A stretch of 5,563 nucleotides of DNA. It comes from Kiloniellales bacterium. GTDB taxonomy: Bacteria > Pseudomonadota > Alphaproteobacteria > Kiloniellales > JAKSDN01. The stretch covers positions 1 to 5,563 of the forward strand of contig JAKSDN010000550.1 in NCBI GenBank assembly GCA_022360075.1, given 5' to 3'. Positions 1-5,345 of the stretch are shown here, piece after piece. The notes under the pieces were generated by a model. That model saw only the letters and a list, made by a program, of their open reading frames with translations. It was not told the origin of the DNA and did not search any database. Both the position numbers and the translations under genes were made by a program. Each line of letters opens with the position of its first letter. Positions within the stretch are counted from its first letter, which is position 1.

Positions 1-800
1 TAGGCGGTTTCCATCTCCCATTCGAACAGCCGCGCCGCCAGCGCTTCAGGGTCTGGCTTCGCAATCCGGCAAGCTTCCAGATGGAGCGCCTGAAGCCGGT
101 TCATGAGGCTGCCCATCCCACCATCGGAGTCGTCGATGTGTCCGAGGCTCTGCTCCAGCTTGTCCAGGCCGTGTTCGGCGAGCTCGATGACGCTTGCCGC
201 CTGACCGGCCCGCAGCATCTCCTCCAGCGAATCGATTACGTCATCGATGCGTGAAGCGAACGCGTGGGCTTCCCGGTAATGAATGAAATGGTCTGTTGAC
301 GTCGCTTCATCGAAGGCCTGCTTCCAGACCGAGAGGTTCGGGCCGCCAGTCGACGAGGCGGCGGCTCGAACCGTCAGTCTACGGTACAGGCGCTCGTCTT
401 CCTCCGCCTGCTCCAAGAGCATTGAAACCAGTGTCTCGCGGTCCAGCCTTGCGAGATAGGTCTGCAGATCTGATTCGGCCTTGGAAGAAGCGTCGCTGTC
501 GCTCTCGTCGTCAAGCCATGCCAGGCCCGCCGCTACGCAGTGCTTGCAGAAGTCGCCTTCCAACCCCACCGGGCAGTCGCAGTCGTAGCCGATCTCACCA
601 TCCTCGACCCACAGTCGCACATGGTAGTCGTGAGTGCCGCGGACGACTGCCCTGATCCTGCCGCCCTGCCGGCGCAACGAGCGTACAGCGCCGTCGTCAA
701 AATAGACTTCGCCTCGCTCGAAGCTGCGGTGACCAGCCAGGCGCTGGAGCAACTTCCGTGTCAAGATCGACGTGAGATCCTCAGCCGCTTCGTCCGACAC
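1..800 (-). CDS. SWIM zinc-finger protein, 3' end cut by the window edge
   Basis: Reading the minus strand from a GTG at 800 gives an uninterrupted frame of 266 codons to position 1, with no stop before the edge. GTG 800 is the only usable start after an in-frame TGA at 831-833. An AGAGGA Shine-Dalgarno lies 4 nt upstream. Residues 1-70 look beta-rich (segments such as GTHDYHVRLWVEDGE). Residues 74-87 form a SWIM motif, Cys74-x-Cys76-x8-Cys85-x-His87, followed by CVAAGLAWL. An acidic linker (97-103) comes next. The rest is predicted helical, beginning with a stretch (about 112-145) typical of bacterial SWIM proteins. SWIM is a zinc-chelating fold thought to bind DNA or protein, known from bacterial SWIM proteins, SNF2-type ATPases and MuDR transposases. 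The exact role here is unknown. It is transcribed divergently from the acyl-CoA dehydrogenase and is less GC-rich than its neighbours. The family call is firm; the function is not. Confidence 0.88.
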   Translation of the reverse strand, partial: MSDEAAEDLTSILTRKLLQRLAGHRSFERGEVYFDDGAVRSLRRQGGRIRAVVRGTHDYHVRLWVEDGEIGYDCDCPVGLEGDFCKHCVAAGLAWLDDESDSDASSKAESDLQTYLARLDRETLVSMLLEQAEEDERLYRRLTVRAAASSTGGPNLSVWKQAFDEATSTDHFIHYREAHAFASRIDDVIDSLEEMLRAGQAASVIELAEHGLDKLEQSLGHIDDSDGGMGSLMNRLQALHLEACRIAKPDPEALAARLFEWEMETA

Positions 801-884
801 CTTGTCCTCTTGCCCTTCCCTGCGAGATTGTCAGTGCTTCGGTTTTTGCTGGGACTTTTCAATGGCAGCGCAGCCAGGGCAGCT

Positions 885-890
885 ATCATA
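885..890 (-). promoter_or_regulatory. Candidate -10 box for the SWIM gene
   Basis: On the minus strand this reads TATGAT, five of six matches to TATAAT. It lies 84 nt upstream of the GTG at 800 and would give a leader of roughly 75-80 nt. I see no convincing -35 box at 16-18 nt spacing, so this is a weak prediction from one hexamer. Confidence 0.2.
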
Positions 891-968
891 ACGGAGTGCT
901 GGTCAGTCGTCACCGCTGGGGAAGCTTCGTCGGCGCCTAACAGGCTACTTGGAGCCGGTCACAGCGAC

Positions 969-974
969 TATACT
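969..974 (+). promoter_or_regulatory. Candidate -10 box for the acyl-CoA dehydrogenase operon
   Basis: TATACT matches TATAAT in five of six positions and lies 26 nt before the ATG at 1001. The transcript would start near 980-982, leaving about 20 nt of leader that still contains the Shine-Dalgarno. The best -35-like hexamer, TTGGAG at 949-954, is only 14 nt away, which is too short for a standard sigma-70 promoter. An activator-dependent promoter, or one further upstream, is possible. Confidence 0.3.
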
Positions 975-975
975 C

Positions 976-998
976 CGCCAGCTCTAGGGAGGCTGGCG
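976..998 (+). promoter_or_regulatory. Inverted repeat enclosing the ribosome binding site of the dehydrogenase
   Basis: CGCCAGC at 976-982 and GCTGGCG at 992-998 are perfect inverted complements separated by 9 nt. The Shine-Dalgarno AGGGAGG (986-992) occupies the loop and the last stem base lies 2 nt before the ATG at 1001. As RNA this is a 7-bp hairpin presenting the ribosome binding site in its loop. As DNA it could be a protein binding site just downstream of the candidate -10 box. The symmetry is seen directly; any regulatory role is inferred. Confidence 0.4.
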
Positions 999-1000
999 CC

Positions 1001-2152
1001 ATGGCGTTGGATGGGGAGACCCTCTCGCAACTGCTCGATACCGTCGCGCGTTTCGTCGACGAGCGGCTGCGGCCGATCGAGGCGGCGGTCGATGCCGAGG
1101 ATCGGGTGCCCGACGCGGTGGTCGAGGAGATGAAGCGGCTTGGCCTGTTCGGCCTGACGATCCCCGAGGCCTATGGCGGCCTGGGGCTCGACACGCGCGA
1201 GGAGGTCAGCGTAGCGACCGTCTTGGGCCGCACCTCGCCGGCCTTCCGCTCGGTCTTCGGCACCAACATCGGGATCGGCAGCCAGGGCCTCGTGATCGAC
1301 GGCACCGAGGAGCAGAAGCGGCGCTATCTGCCGCCCATGGCCGCGGGCGAGCTGATCGGCTCGTTCTGCCTGACCGAGCCCGAGGCCGGCTCCGACGCCG
1401 GTTCGCTGCGCACCGCGGCGCAGCCGGACGGCAACGGTTACGTGCTGAACGGCACCAAGCGCTACATCACCAACGCGCCGCGCGCTGACCTCTTCACGGT
1501 GATGGCGCGCACCGATCCGGACAGGCCGGGCGCGCGCGGGGTTTCGGCCTTTATCGTCGAGTCCGACACGCCGGGCATCCGCCTCGGCAAGGCCGAGAAG
1601 AAGATGGGCCAGAAGGGCGCGCATGTCTGCGACGTCATCTTCGAGGACTGCAAGGTGCCGGGCGACGCGCTGATCGGCGGGGTCGAGGGCCAGGGCTTCA
1701 AGACCGCGATGAAGGTGCTCGACCGCGGCCGCTTGCACATCTCCGCGGTCTGCGTCGGCATGGCCAAGCGCCTGATCGAGGAAAGCCTGAACTATGCCCG
1801 GGAACGCAAGCAGTTCGGCAAGCCGATCGCCGACTTCCAGCTCGTCCAGGCCATGCTCGCCGACAGCGAGACCGAAGCCGCGGCGGCCGAGGCGCTGGTG
1901 CGCGACGCCGCGCAACGGCGCGACGCCGGCGAGCCCGTGACCAAGCACGCGGCCATGTGCAAGTACTTCGCCTCCGAGATGGTCGGCCGGGTGGCCGATC
2001 GGGCCGTGCAGATCCACGGCGGTGCCGGCTACATCGCCGACTACGCGGTCGAGCGCTTCTACCGCGACGTGCGCCTGTTCCGGCTCTACGAGGGCACCTC
2101 TCAGATCCAGCAGCTCATCATCGCGCGGGAGATGCTGAAGGGCGCCGCCTGA
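1001..2152 (+). CDS. Acyl-CoA dehydrogenase, FAD-dependent
   Basis: A 383-residue protein of the usual length for the short/medium-chain acyl-CoA dehydrogenase family. It should oxidise an acyl-CoA to the trans-2-enoyl-CoA in the cytoplasm, passing electrons through FAD to ETF. Residues 1-115 form the helical N-terminal domain. Residues 123-135 (CLTEPEAGSDAGS) match the first family signature in the beta-domain. Residues 337-356, starting QIHGGAG, match the second. The catalytic base is predicted to be Glu364 in RLYEGTSQIQ, the position used in short- and medium-chain enzymes rather than the isovaleryl-CoA dehydrogenase site. The ATG at 1001 is supported by AGGGAGG 8 nt upstream. It is first in an operon with the acyl-CoA synthetase, whose ATG overlaps this stop by one base. 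Chain length or substrate class cannot be read; saturated, branched, alicyclic or dicarboxylic acyl-CoAs are all possible. Confidence 0.95.
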   Translation: MALDGETLSQLLDTVARFVDERLRPIEAAVDAEDRVPDAVVEEMKRLGLFGLTIPEAYGGLGLDTREEVSVATVLGRTSPAFRSVFGTNIGIGSQGLVIDGTEEQKRRYLPPMAAGELIGSFCLTEPEAGSDAGSLRTAAQPDGNGYVLNGTKRYITNAPRADLFTVMARTDPDRPGARGVSAFIVESDTPGIRLGKAEKKMGQKGAHVCDVIFEDCKVPGDALIGGVEGQGFKTAMKVLDRGRLHISAVCVGMAKRLIEESLNYARERKQFGKPIADFQLVQAMLADSETEAAAAEALVRDAAQRRDAGEPVTKHAAMCKYFASEMVGRVADRAVQIHGGAGYIADYAVERFYRDVRLFRLYEGTSQIQQLIIAREMLKGAA

Positions 2153-3717
2153 TGGCGCCGGCCTCGCCTCCGGAGGCAATGCCGGCGCCACAAGACAAGT
2201 CCTCTCTGCCGCCGGATCGCTTCCACTGGGTCACCGAGCCGCTGGACTATTGGGCGGCCCGGAAGCCCGAGGCGATCGCGGCGGCGGACCCGCTCGCTGC
2301 GCGCAGCTACGGCGCGCTCAAGGCCGATGTCGATCGGGTCGCCGCTCTCCTGACCGCAAGAGGCCTGCGGGCCGGCGACCGGGTGATGCTGATCCTGGAG
2401 AACGGCCTCGCGGCCCTGGCCGCATTCCTCGCAGCCGCACGCCTCAGGGCCTGGGCCGTGCCTTTGAACGCGCGGCTTTCCGCGCGCGAGATCGACGGCA
2501 TCCGCGACCACTGCCGGCCGCGCGTCTCGCTCTACTGCACGGGCGTCTCGCCGGAGTCCGCGGCCCATGCCGCGCGTCACGGTGCCGGCGACGATCCGCT
2601 GCTCGAGGCCCTGGGCGCGCGGATCGCCAGCGGACCGGCCGGCGCCCCCGAGCCCCTCTCGGACGATCCGGCGGGACAGGTCGCGGCCTTGATCTACACC
2701 TCGGGCACGACGGGCGCGCCGAAGGGCGTGATGCTCACCCACGACAATCTGATGTTCATCGCCGGGCGCAGCTCGAAACTGCGCCGTGTCAACGGCGACG
2801 ATCGGGTTTACGCCGTGCTGCCGATCAGCCACGTTTTCGGCCTCGCCTCGGTGGTGCTCGGCACGCTCTATCAAGGCGGCCGGCTCGACTTGGTGCCGCG
2901 CTTCAGGCCGGAAGAGGCGGCGCGGGCGCTGGCCGAGGACGGCGTCACGGTGTTCCAGGGCGTGCCGCAGATGTACGCCCGCATGATGGCGCTCGCGGCC
3001 GTGCGCGGCGCGGCGCTGCCGGCGCTCAGCCTGCGCTATCTCTCCGCCGGCGGGGCGCCGCTCGACCTCGGGCTCAAGCGCCAGGTCGAGGCCCACTGGG
3101 GCCAGCCCTTGCACAACGGCTACGGCCTGACCGAGACCTCGCCGACGATCTCGACGACCGAGACCGACGCGCCGGTGGCCGACGAGAGCACGGGGCCGCT
3201 CTTGCCGGATGTGGCGGTTCGCATCGCCGATCCCGAGGGCGAGGACCTGCCGGTCGGCGCGGTCGGCGAGATCTGGGTGCGCGGTCGCCTGGTCATGAAG
3301 GGCTACTACCGCGACACGAAACAGACCGCCGAGGTCATGACGCCGGACGGCTGGTTCAAGAGCGGCGACCTCGGCCGCCTGACGGCGGAGGGGCAGCTCT
3401 ATGTCGTCGGCCGGCTGAAGGAGTTGATCATCCGCTCGGGCTTCAACGTCTATCCGCCCGAGGTCGAGGCGGTGGTCTCCGACCATCCGGACGTGGCGAT
3501 CGCCGCCGTGCTCGGCCGTCCCGTCGACGGCAATGAGGAGGTCGTGGCCTTCGTGCAGCCGCTGCCGGCGCGGTCCCTAGACCTCGCGGCGCTGCGCGCC
3601 TTCGTCGAGGCCCGGCTCGCGCCCTACAAGCGCCCGTCGGACTACCGCGTCATGGCGGAGCTGCCGGCGACCTCGACGGGCAAGCTGCTGAAGGCGAAGC
3701 TGCGGGAGCTGCTTTAG
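2152..3717 (+). CDS. AMP-forming acyl-CoA synthetase (class I adenylate-forming enzyme)
   Basis: A 521-residue ligase expected to convert a carboxylate, ATP and CoA to acyl-CoA, AMP and pyrophosphate. All core motifs are intact: the phosphate loop YTSGTTGAPKG (182-192), PISHVFG (224-230), SAGGAP (298-303), YGLTETS (324-330), GWFKSGDLG with the ribose-binding Asp406, the hinge region and GRLKELIIRSGFNVYPPEVE (420-439), and the C-terminal catalytic Lys511 in TSTGK. The frame stays open upstream to 1957, but that part overlaps the dehydrogenase. ATG 2152 gives a normal family length and overlaps the dehydrogenase stop as TGATG, so translation is probably coupled; GAAGGG lies 9 nt upstream. A second ATG at 2179 has GGAGG only 2 nt away and is less likely. 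Pairing with a dehydrogenase suggests activation of an acid for beta-oxidation. The substrate is unknown, and a fatty, aromatic or alicyclic acid cannot be told apart. Confidence 0.95.
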   Translation: MAPASPPEAMPAPQDKSSLPPDRFHWVTEPLDYWAARKPEAIAAADPLAARSYGALKADVDRVAALLTARGLRAGDRVMLILENGLAALAAFLAAARLRAWAVPLNARLSAREIDGIRDHCRPRVSLYCTGVSPESAAHAARHGAGDDPLLEALGARIASGPAGAPEPLSDDPAGQVAALIYTSGTTGAPKGVMLTHDNLMFIAGRSSKLRRVNGDDRVYAVLPISHVFGLASVVLGTLYQGGRLDLVPRFRPEEAARALAEDGVTVFQGVPQMYARMMALAAVRGAALPALSLRYLSAGGAPLDLGLKRQVEAHWGQPLHNGYGLTETSPTISTTETDAPVADESTGPLLPDVAVRIADPEGEDLPVGAVGEIWVRGRLVMKGYYRDTKQTAEVMTPDGWFKSGDLGRLTAEGQLYVVGRLKELIIRSGFNVYPPEVEAVVSDHPDVAIAAVLGRPVDGNEEVVAFVQPLPARSLDLAALRAFVEARLAPYKRPSDYRVMAELPATSTGKLLKAKLRELL

Positions 3718-3745
3718 ACGCTCCCAGACGTGAATCGCATCGGAA

Positions 3746-3757
3746 ACTGAGCTCAGT
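3746..3757. repeat. Perfect 12-bp palindrome after the synthetase gene
   Basis: ACTGAGCTCAGT equals its own reverse complement and starts 29 nt after the synthetase stop. It has no loop, so it suits a dimeric protein site better than a terminator. It may also be chance. No poly-T follows. Confidence 0.4.
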
Positions 3758-3773
3758 GAATGCCACCCGCACA

Positions 3774-3862
3774 TCGTCATTGCCGGACTTGATCCGGCAA
3801 TCCAGAAACTGTCTGACGCGAACGCCGCTCTGGATCGCCGGGTCGAGCCCGGTGATGACAAT
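3774..3862. repeat. Dispersed palindromic intergenic repeat of alphaproteobacterial type
   Basis: Two hairpins stand as an imperfect inverted pair. The first is TGCCGGA-cttga-TCCGGCA (3781-3799). The second is ATCGCCGGG-tcgag-CCCGGTGAT (3834-3856), with one G-T pair. The outer arms, 3774-3805 and 3830-3861, are about three-quarters complementary, so the whole unit can also fold as one long stem. Read on the minus strand the left arm encodes FWIAGSSPAMT, a peptide I know from many spurious alphaproteobacterial ORF predictions; this marks the element as a dispersed repeat. It lies between two convergent genes and could stabilise or end both transcripts. Genome copy number cannot be seen from here. 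Confidence 0.75.
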
Positions 3863-3882
3863 CGAGAAGAGGCGATCTTGGT

Positions 3883-3911
3883 GACTGCATGGGAACGAGC
3901 CCGAGGCAGTC
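3883..3911. terminator. Weak hairpin between the convergent genes
   Basis: GACTGC (3883-3888) and GCAGTC (3906-3911) are perfect complements, with an inner GGG/CCC pair (3891-3893 with 3900-3902). It lies 28 nt past the stop of the 93-residue gene on the minus strand and could end that transcript. No T-tract follows on either strand, so it is not a classical intrinsic terminator. Confidence 0.25.
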
Positions 3912-3938
3912 CCTTTGAGGGTCTTCGAACCGCCCCTG

Positions 3939-4220
3939 CTACCCCCAAGAAATCATCGATACGAACGGCATGTCCTCGTTCTGCAGGTGCAGGCTGCCGA
4001 TGGCCATGACCACGCGCTTGTTCGGGTTCTTGATCGCCGAGTTGAGCTCGTAGGCATAGGCGGCGGGCAGCTCTTTCTCGTCGTGCAGATGCTGCATGAA
4101 GCTCTCGACGAGCTCGTCGGCCGGCGTCTGCTCGGGGTCGCGGTCGAACTCGTAGTCGTACCAGCGGTCGCCGCCCGATCGCGGCCCCAGGACCACGGCC
4201 TTCATCGCGTAGTTGGTCAT
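3939..4220 (-). CDS. Small conserved-looking protein of unknown function (93 aa)
   Basis: I do not recognise this family. The frame runs from an ATG at 4220 to a TAG at 3939-3941. GGAG lies 7 nt upstream of the ATG, a good ribosome binding site. The protein is acidic (15 Asp/Glu against 8 Lys/Arg) and has no signal peptide, membrane segment, cysteine or repeat. It opens with a hydrophobic strand (KAVVLG, 7-12), then an aromatic and acidic stretch (WYDYEFDRD, 20-28), a predicted helix (about 33-50), a second helix (about 53-64), a hydrophobic strand (RVVMAIG, 69-75), and ends in SMISWG. The mixed, non-repetitive composition and good start signal argue for a real gene rather than a shadow. It lies 123 nt downstream of the enoyl-CoA hydratase on the same strand, with hairpins between. 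It may belong to the same transcript or have its own promoter. A link to acyl-CoA metabolism is only by position. Confidence 0.75.
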   Translation of the reverse strand: MTNYAMKAVVLGPRSGGDRWYDYEFDRDPEQTPADELVESFMQHLHDEKELPAAYAYELNSAIKNPNKRVVMAIGSLHLQNEDMPFVSMISWG

Positions 4221-4266
4221 GGATTTGCTCCGACTTGCCTCGCCCTTCGCCCAGCCTAGCAGAGAA

Positions 4267-4288
4267 GCTTGACGCTTTAGCGTCAGGC
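4267..4288 (-). terminator. Stem-loop between the hydratase and the 93-residue gene
   Basis: On the minus strand GCCTGACGC-TAAA-GCGTCAAGC forms a 9-bp stem with one G-T pair and a four-base loop, followed by TTCTCT. It lies 56 nt past the hydratase stop and 47 nt before the next ATG. The following run is pyrimidine-rich but not a true T-tract, so it is either a weak intrinsic terminator or a processing and stability element. Confidence 0.4.
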
Positions 4289-4323
4289 GGCTCGGGGGCC
4301 TCCTCGACGTCCGCGCCCGGCCC

Positions 4324-4342
4324 GCGGCACCGGAGTTGCCGC
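4324..4342 (-). other. Hairpin directly after the hydratase stop
   Basis: GCGGCA and TGCCGC form a 6-bp stem with a 7-base loop, starting one base after the TAA of the hydratase on the minus strand. It has no T-tract. With the stem-loop at 4267-4288 it gives the hydratase mRNA two 3' hairpins, which may protect it from 3' decay. Confidence 0.25.
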
Positions 4343-4343
4343 C

Positions 4344-5126
4344 TTATTCCCCCTTGAAGTCCGCCTTGCGCTTGTCGAAGAAGGCCTGCATGCCCTCGCG
4401 CTTGTCGCCGGAGGCGAAGAGCACCTGGAAGGCCTTGCGCTCCAGCGCCATGGCCGCGGCGAGGGAGGCGCTTTCGCCCTGGACGATCGCCTCCTTGATC
4501 TGCTGCACCGCGAGCGGCGGCAGGCGGGCGATGTCGCGCGCGGTCTTGAGCGCCGTCTCGAGCACCTGATCGTCCGGTACCACCTGGCTGACGAGGCCGA
4601 TCTGGAATGCTTCGGCTGCGCCGATCGGCCGGCCGGTGAGGCAGAGACGCATGGCCTGGAACTTGCCGACCGCACGGGTCAGGCGCTGGGTCCCGCCGGC
4701 GCCGGGCATCACCCCGACCCGGACTTCCGGCTGGCCGAGCTGGGCGCCCTCGCCGGCGACGATGATGTCGCAGCACATGGCGAGCTCCAGGCCGCCGCCC
4801 AGGGCGTAGCCGTTGATCGCGGCGATCACCGGCTGCGGCGTCTCCGCGACGGCGGTCCAGTAGCGCTCGGAGCGGCGCTTGAGCATCTCGATCGGATCGG
4901 CGTCGATGAACTCCTTCAGGTCCGCCCCGGCGGCGAAGGCCTGCGTGTCGCCGGTCAGCACGATAGCGCGAACGCTGGAATCGTCGTGCAGCTCCTGGAA
5001 GGCCGCAGCCAGCGCCTTGCGGGTCGCGAGGTTGAGCGCGTTGCGCACCTCCGGCCGGTTGATGCGGACCAGCGCGATGGCCGCTTCCGGCCGCTCGGTG
5101 ATGACCAAGGGTGACTCGCTCGCCAT
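4344..5126 (-). CDS. Enoyl-CoA hydratase (crotonase family)
   Basis: A 260-residue crotonase that should add water to trans-2-enoyl-CoA to give (S)-3-hydroxyacyl-CoA. Both catalytic acids are present: Glu114 in ALGGGLELAMCCD and Glu134 in GQPEVRVG, matching Glu144 and Glu164 of the rat mitochondrial enzyme at a constant offset of 30. Oxyanion-hole positions are Ala68 in FAAGADLKE and Gly111. PGAGGTQRL (141-149) and the C-terminal REGMQAFFDKRKADFKG (243-259) are further family hallmarks. Two acids distinguish it from crotonase-fold isomerases and thioesterases, which usually keep only one. The ATG at 5126 has AGGAAGGGG ending 5 nt upstream. It is divergent from a 3-hydroxyacyl-CoA dehydrogenase that would use its product, and convergent with the synthetase/dehydrogenase operon. 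Standalone form resembles PaaF-type hydratases, but phenylacetate-pathway membership is not shown here and the preferred chain length is unknown. Confidence 0.95.
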   Translation of the reverse strand: MASESPLVITERPEAAIALVRINRPEVRNALNLATRKALAAAFQELHDDSSVRAIVLTGDTQAFAAGADLKEFIDADPIEMLKRRSERYWTAVAETPQPVIAAINGYALGGGLELAMCCDIIVAGEGAQLGQPEVRVGVMPGAGGTQRLTRAVGKFQAMRLCLTGRPIGAAEAFQIGLVSQVVPDDQVLETALKTARDIARLPPLAVQQIKEAIVQGESASLAAAMALERKAFQVLFASGDKREGMQAFFDKRKADFKGE

Positions 5127-5178
5127 GCCTGCCCCTTCCTTGCCGTTGTCCGTGACGCCGCGCGACCGTTTGACCTCT

Positions 5179-5206
5179 CGCGGCTCTTATGACAGCTATA
5201 GCCGCG
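5179..5206. promoter_or_regulatory. Operator-like inverted repeat in the divergent promoter region
   Basis: CGCGGCT (5179-5185) and AGCCGCG (5200-5206) are perfect 7-bp inverted complements separated by 14 nt. The smaller palindrome GCTATAGC (5195-5202) overlaps the right arm. The repeat covers the candidate -10 box of the hydratase promoter, where a repressor would act. It lies 53 nt from the hydratase ATG and 139 nt from the dehydrogenase ATG, so one regulator could serve both genes. The symmetry is seen; binding is inferred. Confidence 0.35.
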
Positions 5207-5215
5207 GCCCGGCAA
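5186..5215 (-). promoter_or_regulatory. Candidate sigma-70 promoter for the enoyl-CoA hydratase
   Basis: On the minus strand, TTGCCG (5210-5215) and CATAAG (5186-5191) are spaced by 18 nt, each matching four of six consensus positions. The transcript would start near 5179, about 50 nt before the ATG at 5126. On the plus strand TTGACC at 5170-5175 is a good -35 match for the dehydrogenase, but no -10 box stands at a proper distance. Confidence 0.3.
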
Positions 5216-5287
5216 GGCCAGCCCCGGCCGCGTTCCAGCCGGCCGCCAGGGAAACCCCGGAGCAGATCGAGATGACCGAAGCCTTCC

Positions 5288-5307
5288 TCCGCGCGGGCGC
5301 GCGCGGA
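5288..5307 (+). other. GC-rich hairpin in the leader of the 3-hydroxyacyl-CoA dehydrogenase
   Basis: TCCGCGCG (5288-5295) and CGCGCGGA (5300-5307) form a perfect 8-bp stem with a four-base GGCG loop, 38 nt before the ATG at 5346. All but the outermost pair are G-C, so the RNA hairpin should be very stable. No T-run follows, so it is not an intrinsic terminator. It leaves the Shine-Dalgarno at 5334-5338 free. It also lies inside a possible leader ORF (5272-5349). Confidence 0.4.
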
Positions 5308-5345
5308 TGTCACGCCAAGTCTCAAGCGCGGATGGGAGACCGGCC

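Noticed and set aside
296..1133. Plus-strand frames of 119 and 197 codons (296-655 and 540-1133)
   Set aside because: They lie opposite the SWIM frame, whose zinc motif is unmistakable, and the second runs into the dehydrogenase in the wrong frame.
968..2191. Long minus-strand open frame (407 codons) opposite the acyl-CoA dehydrogenase
   Set aside because: It mirrors a gene with all family signatures. Long antisense frames are expected in GC-rich codon usage, and the product has no recognisable motif.
2101..3486. Minus-strand open frame of 461 codons opposite the synthetase
   Set aside because: Antisense shadow of a gene with every adenylation motif intact; the product is Arg/Ala/Gly-rich without domain features.
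2250..3536. Plus-strand 428-codon frame inside the synthetase
   Set aside because: An Arg/Gly/Ala-rich out-of-frame shadow of the synthetase.
3774..3862. Insertion sequence or attachment site at the paired repeats
   Set aside because: No transposase frame, no flanking direct repeat and a length under 100 bp; a dispersed palindromic element explains it better.
3915..4259. Plus-strand 114-codon frame opposite the 93-residue gene
   Set aside because: Its start has no clear ribosome binding site, whereas the minus-strand frame has GGAG at 7 nt and a more protein-like composition.
4283..4675. Minus-strand 130-codon frame overlapping the hydratase
   Set aside because: Ser/Arg-rich shadow of the crotonase frame.
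3577..5325. Minus-strand 582-codon frame spanning the hydratase, small gene, repeat and synthetase end
   Set aside because: It is out of frame with the hydratase and the small gene, runs through the intergenic repeat (giving WIAGSSPAMT) and is low in complexity.
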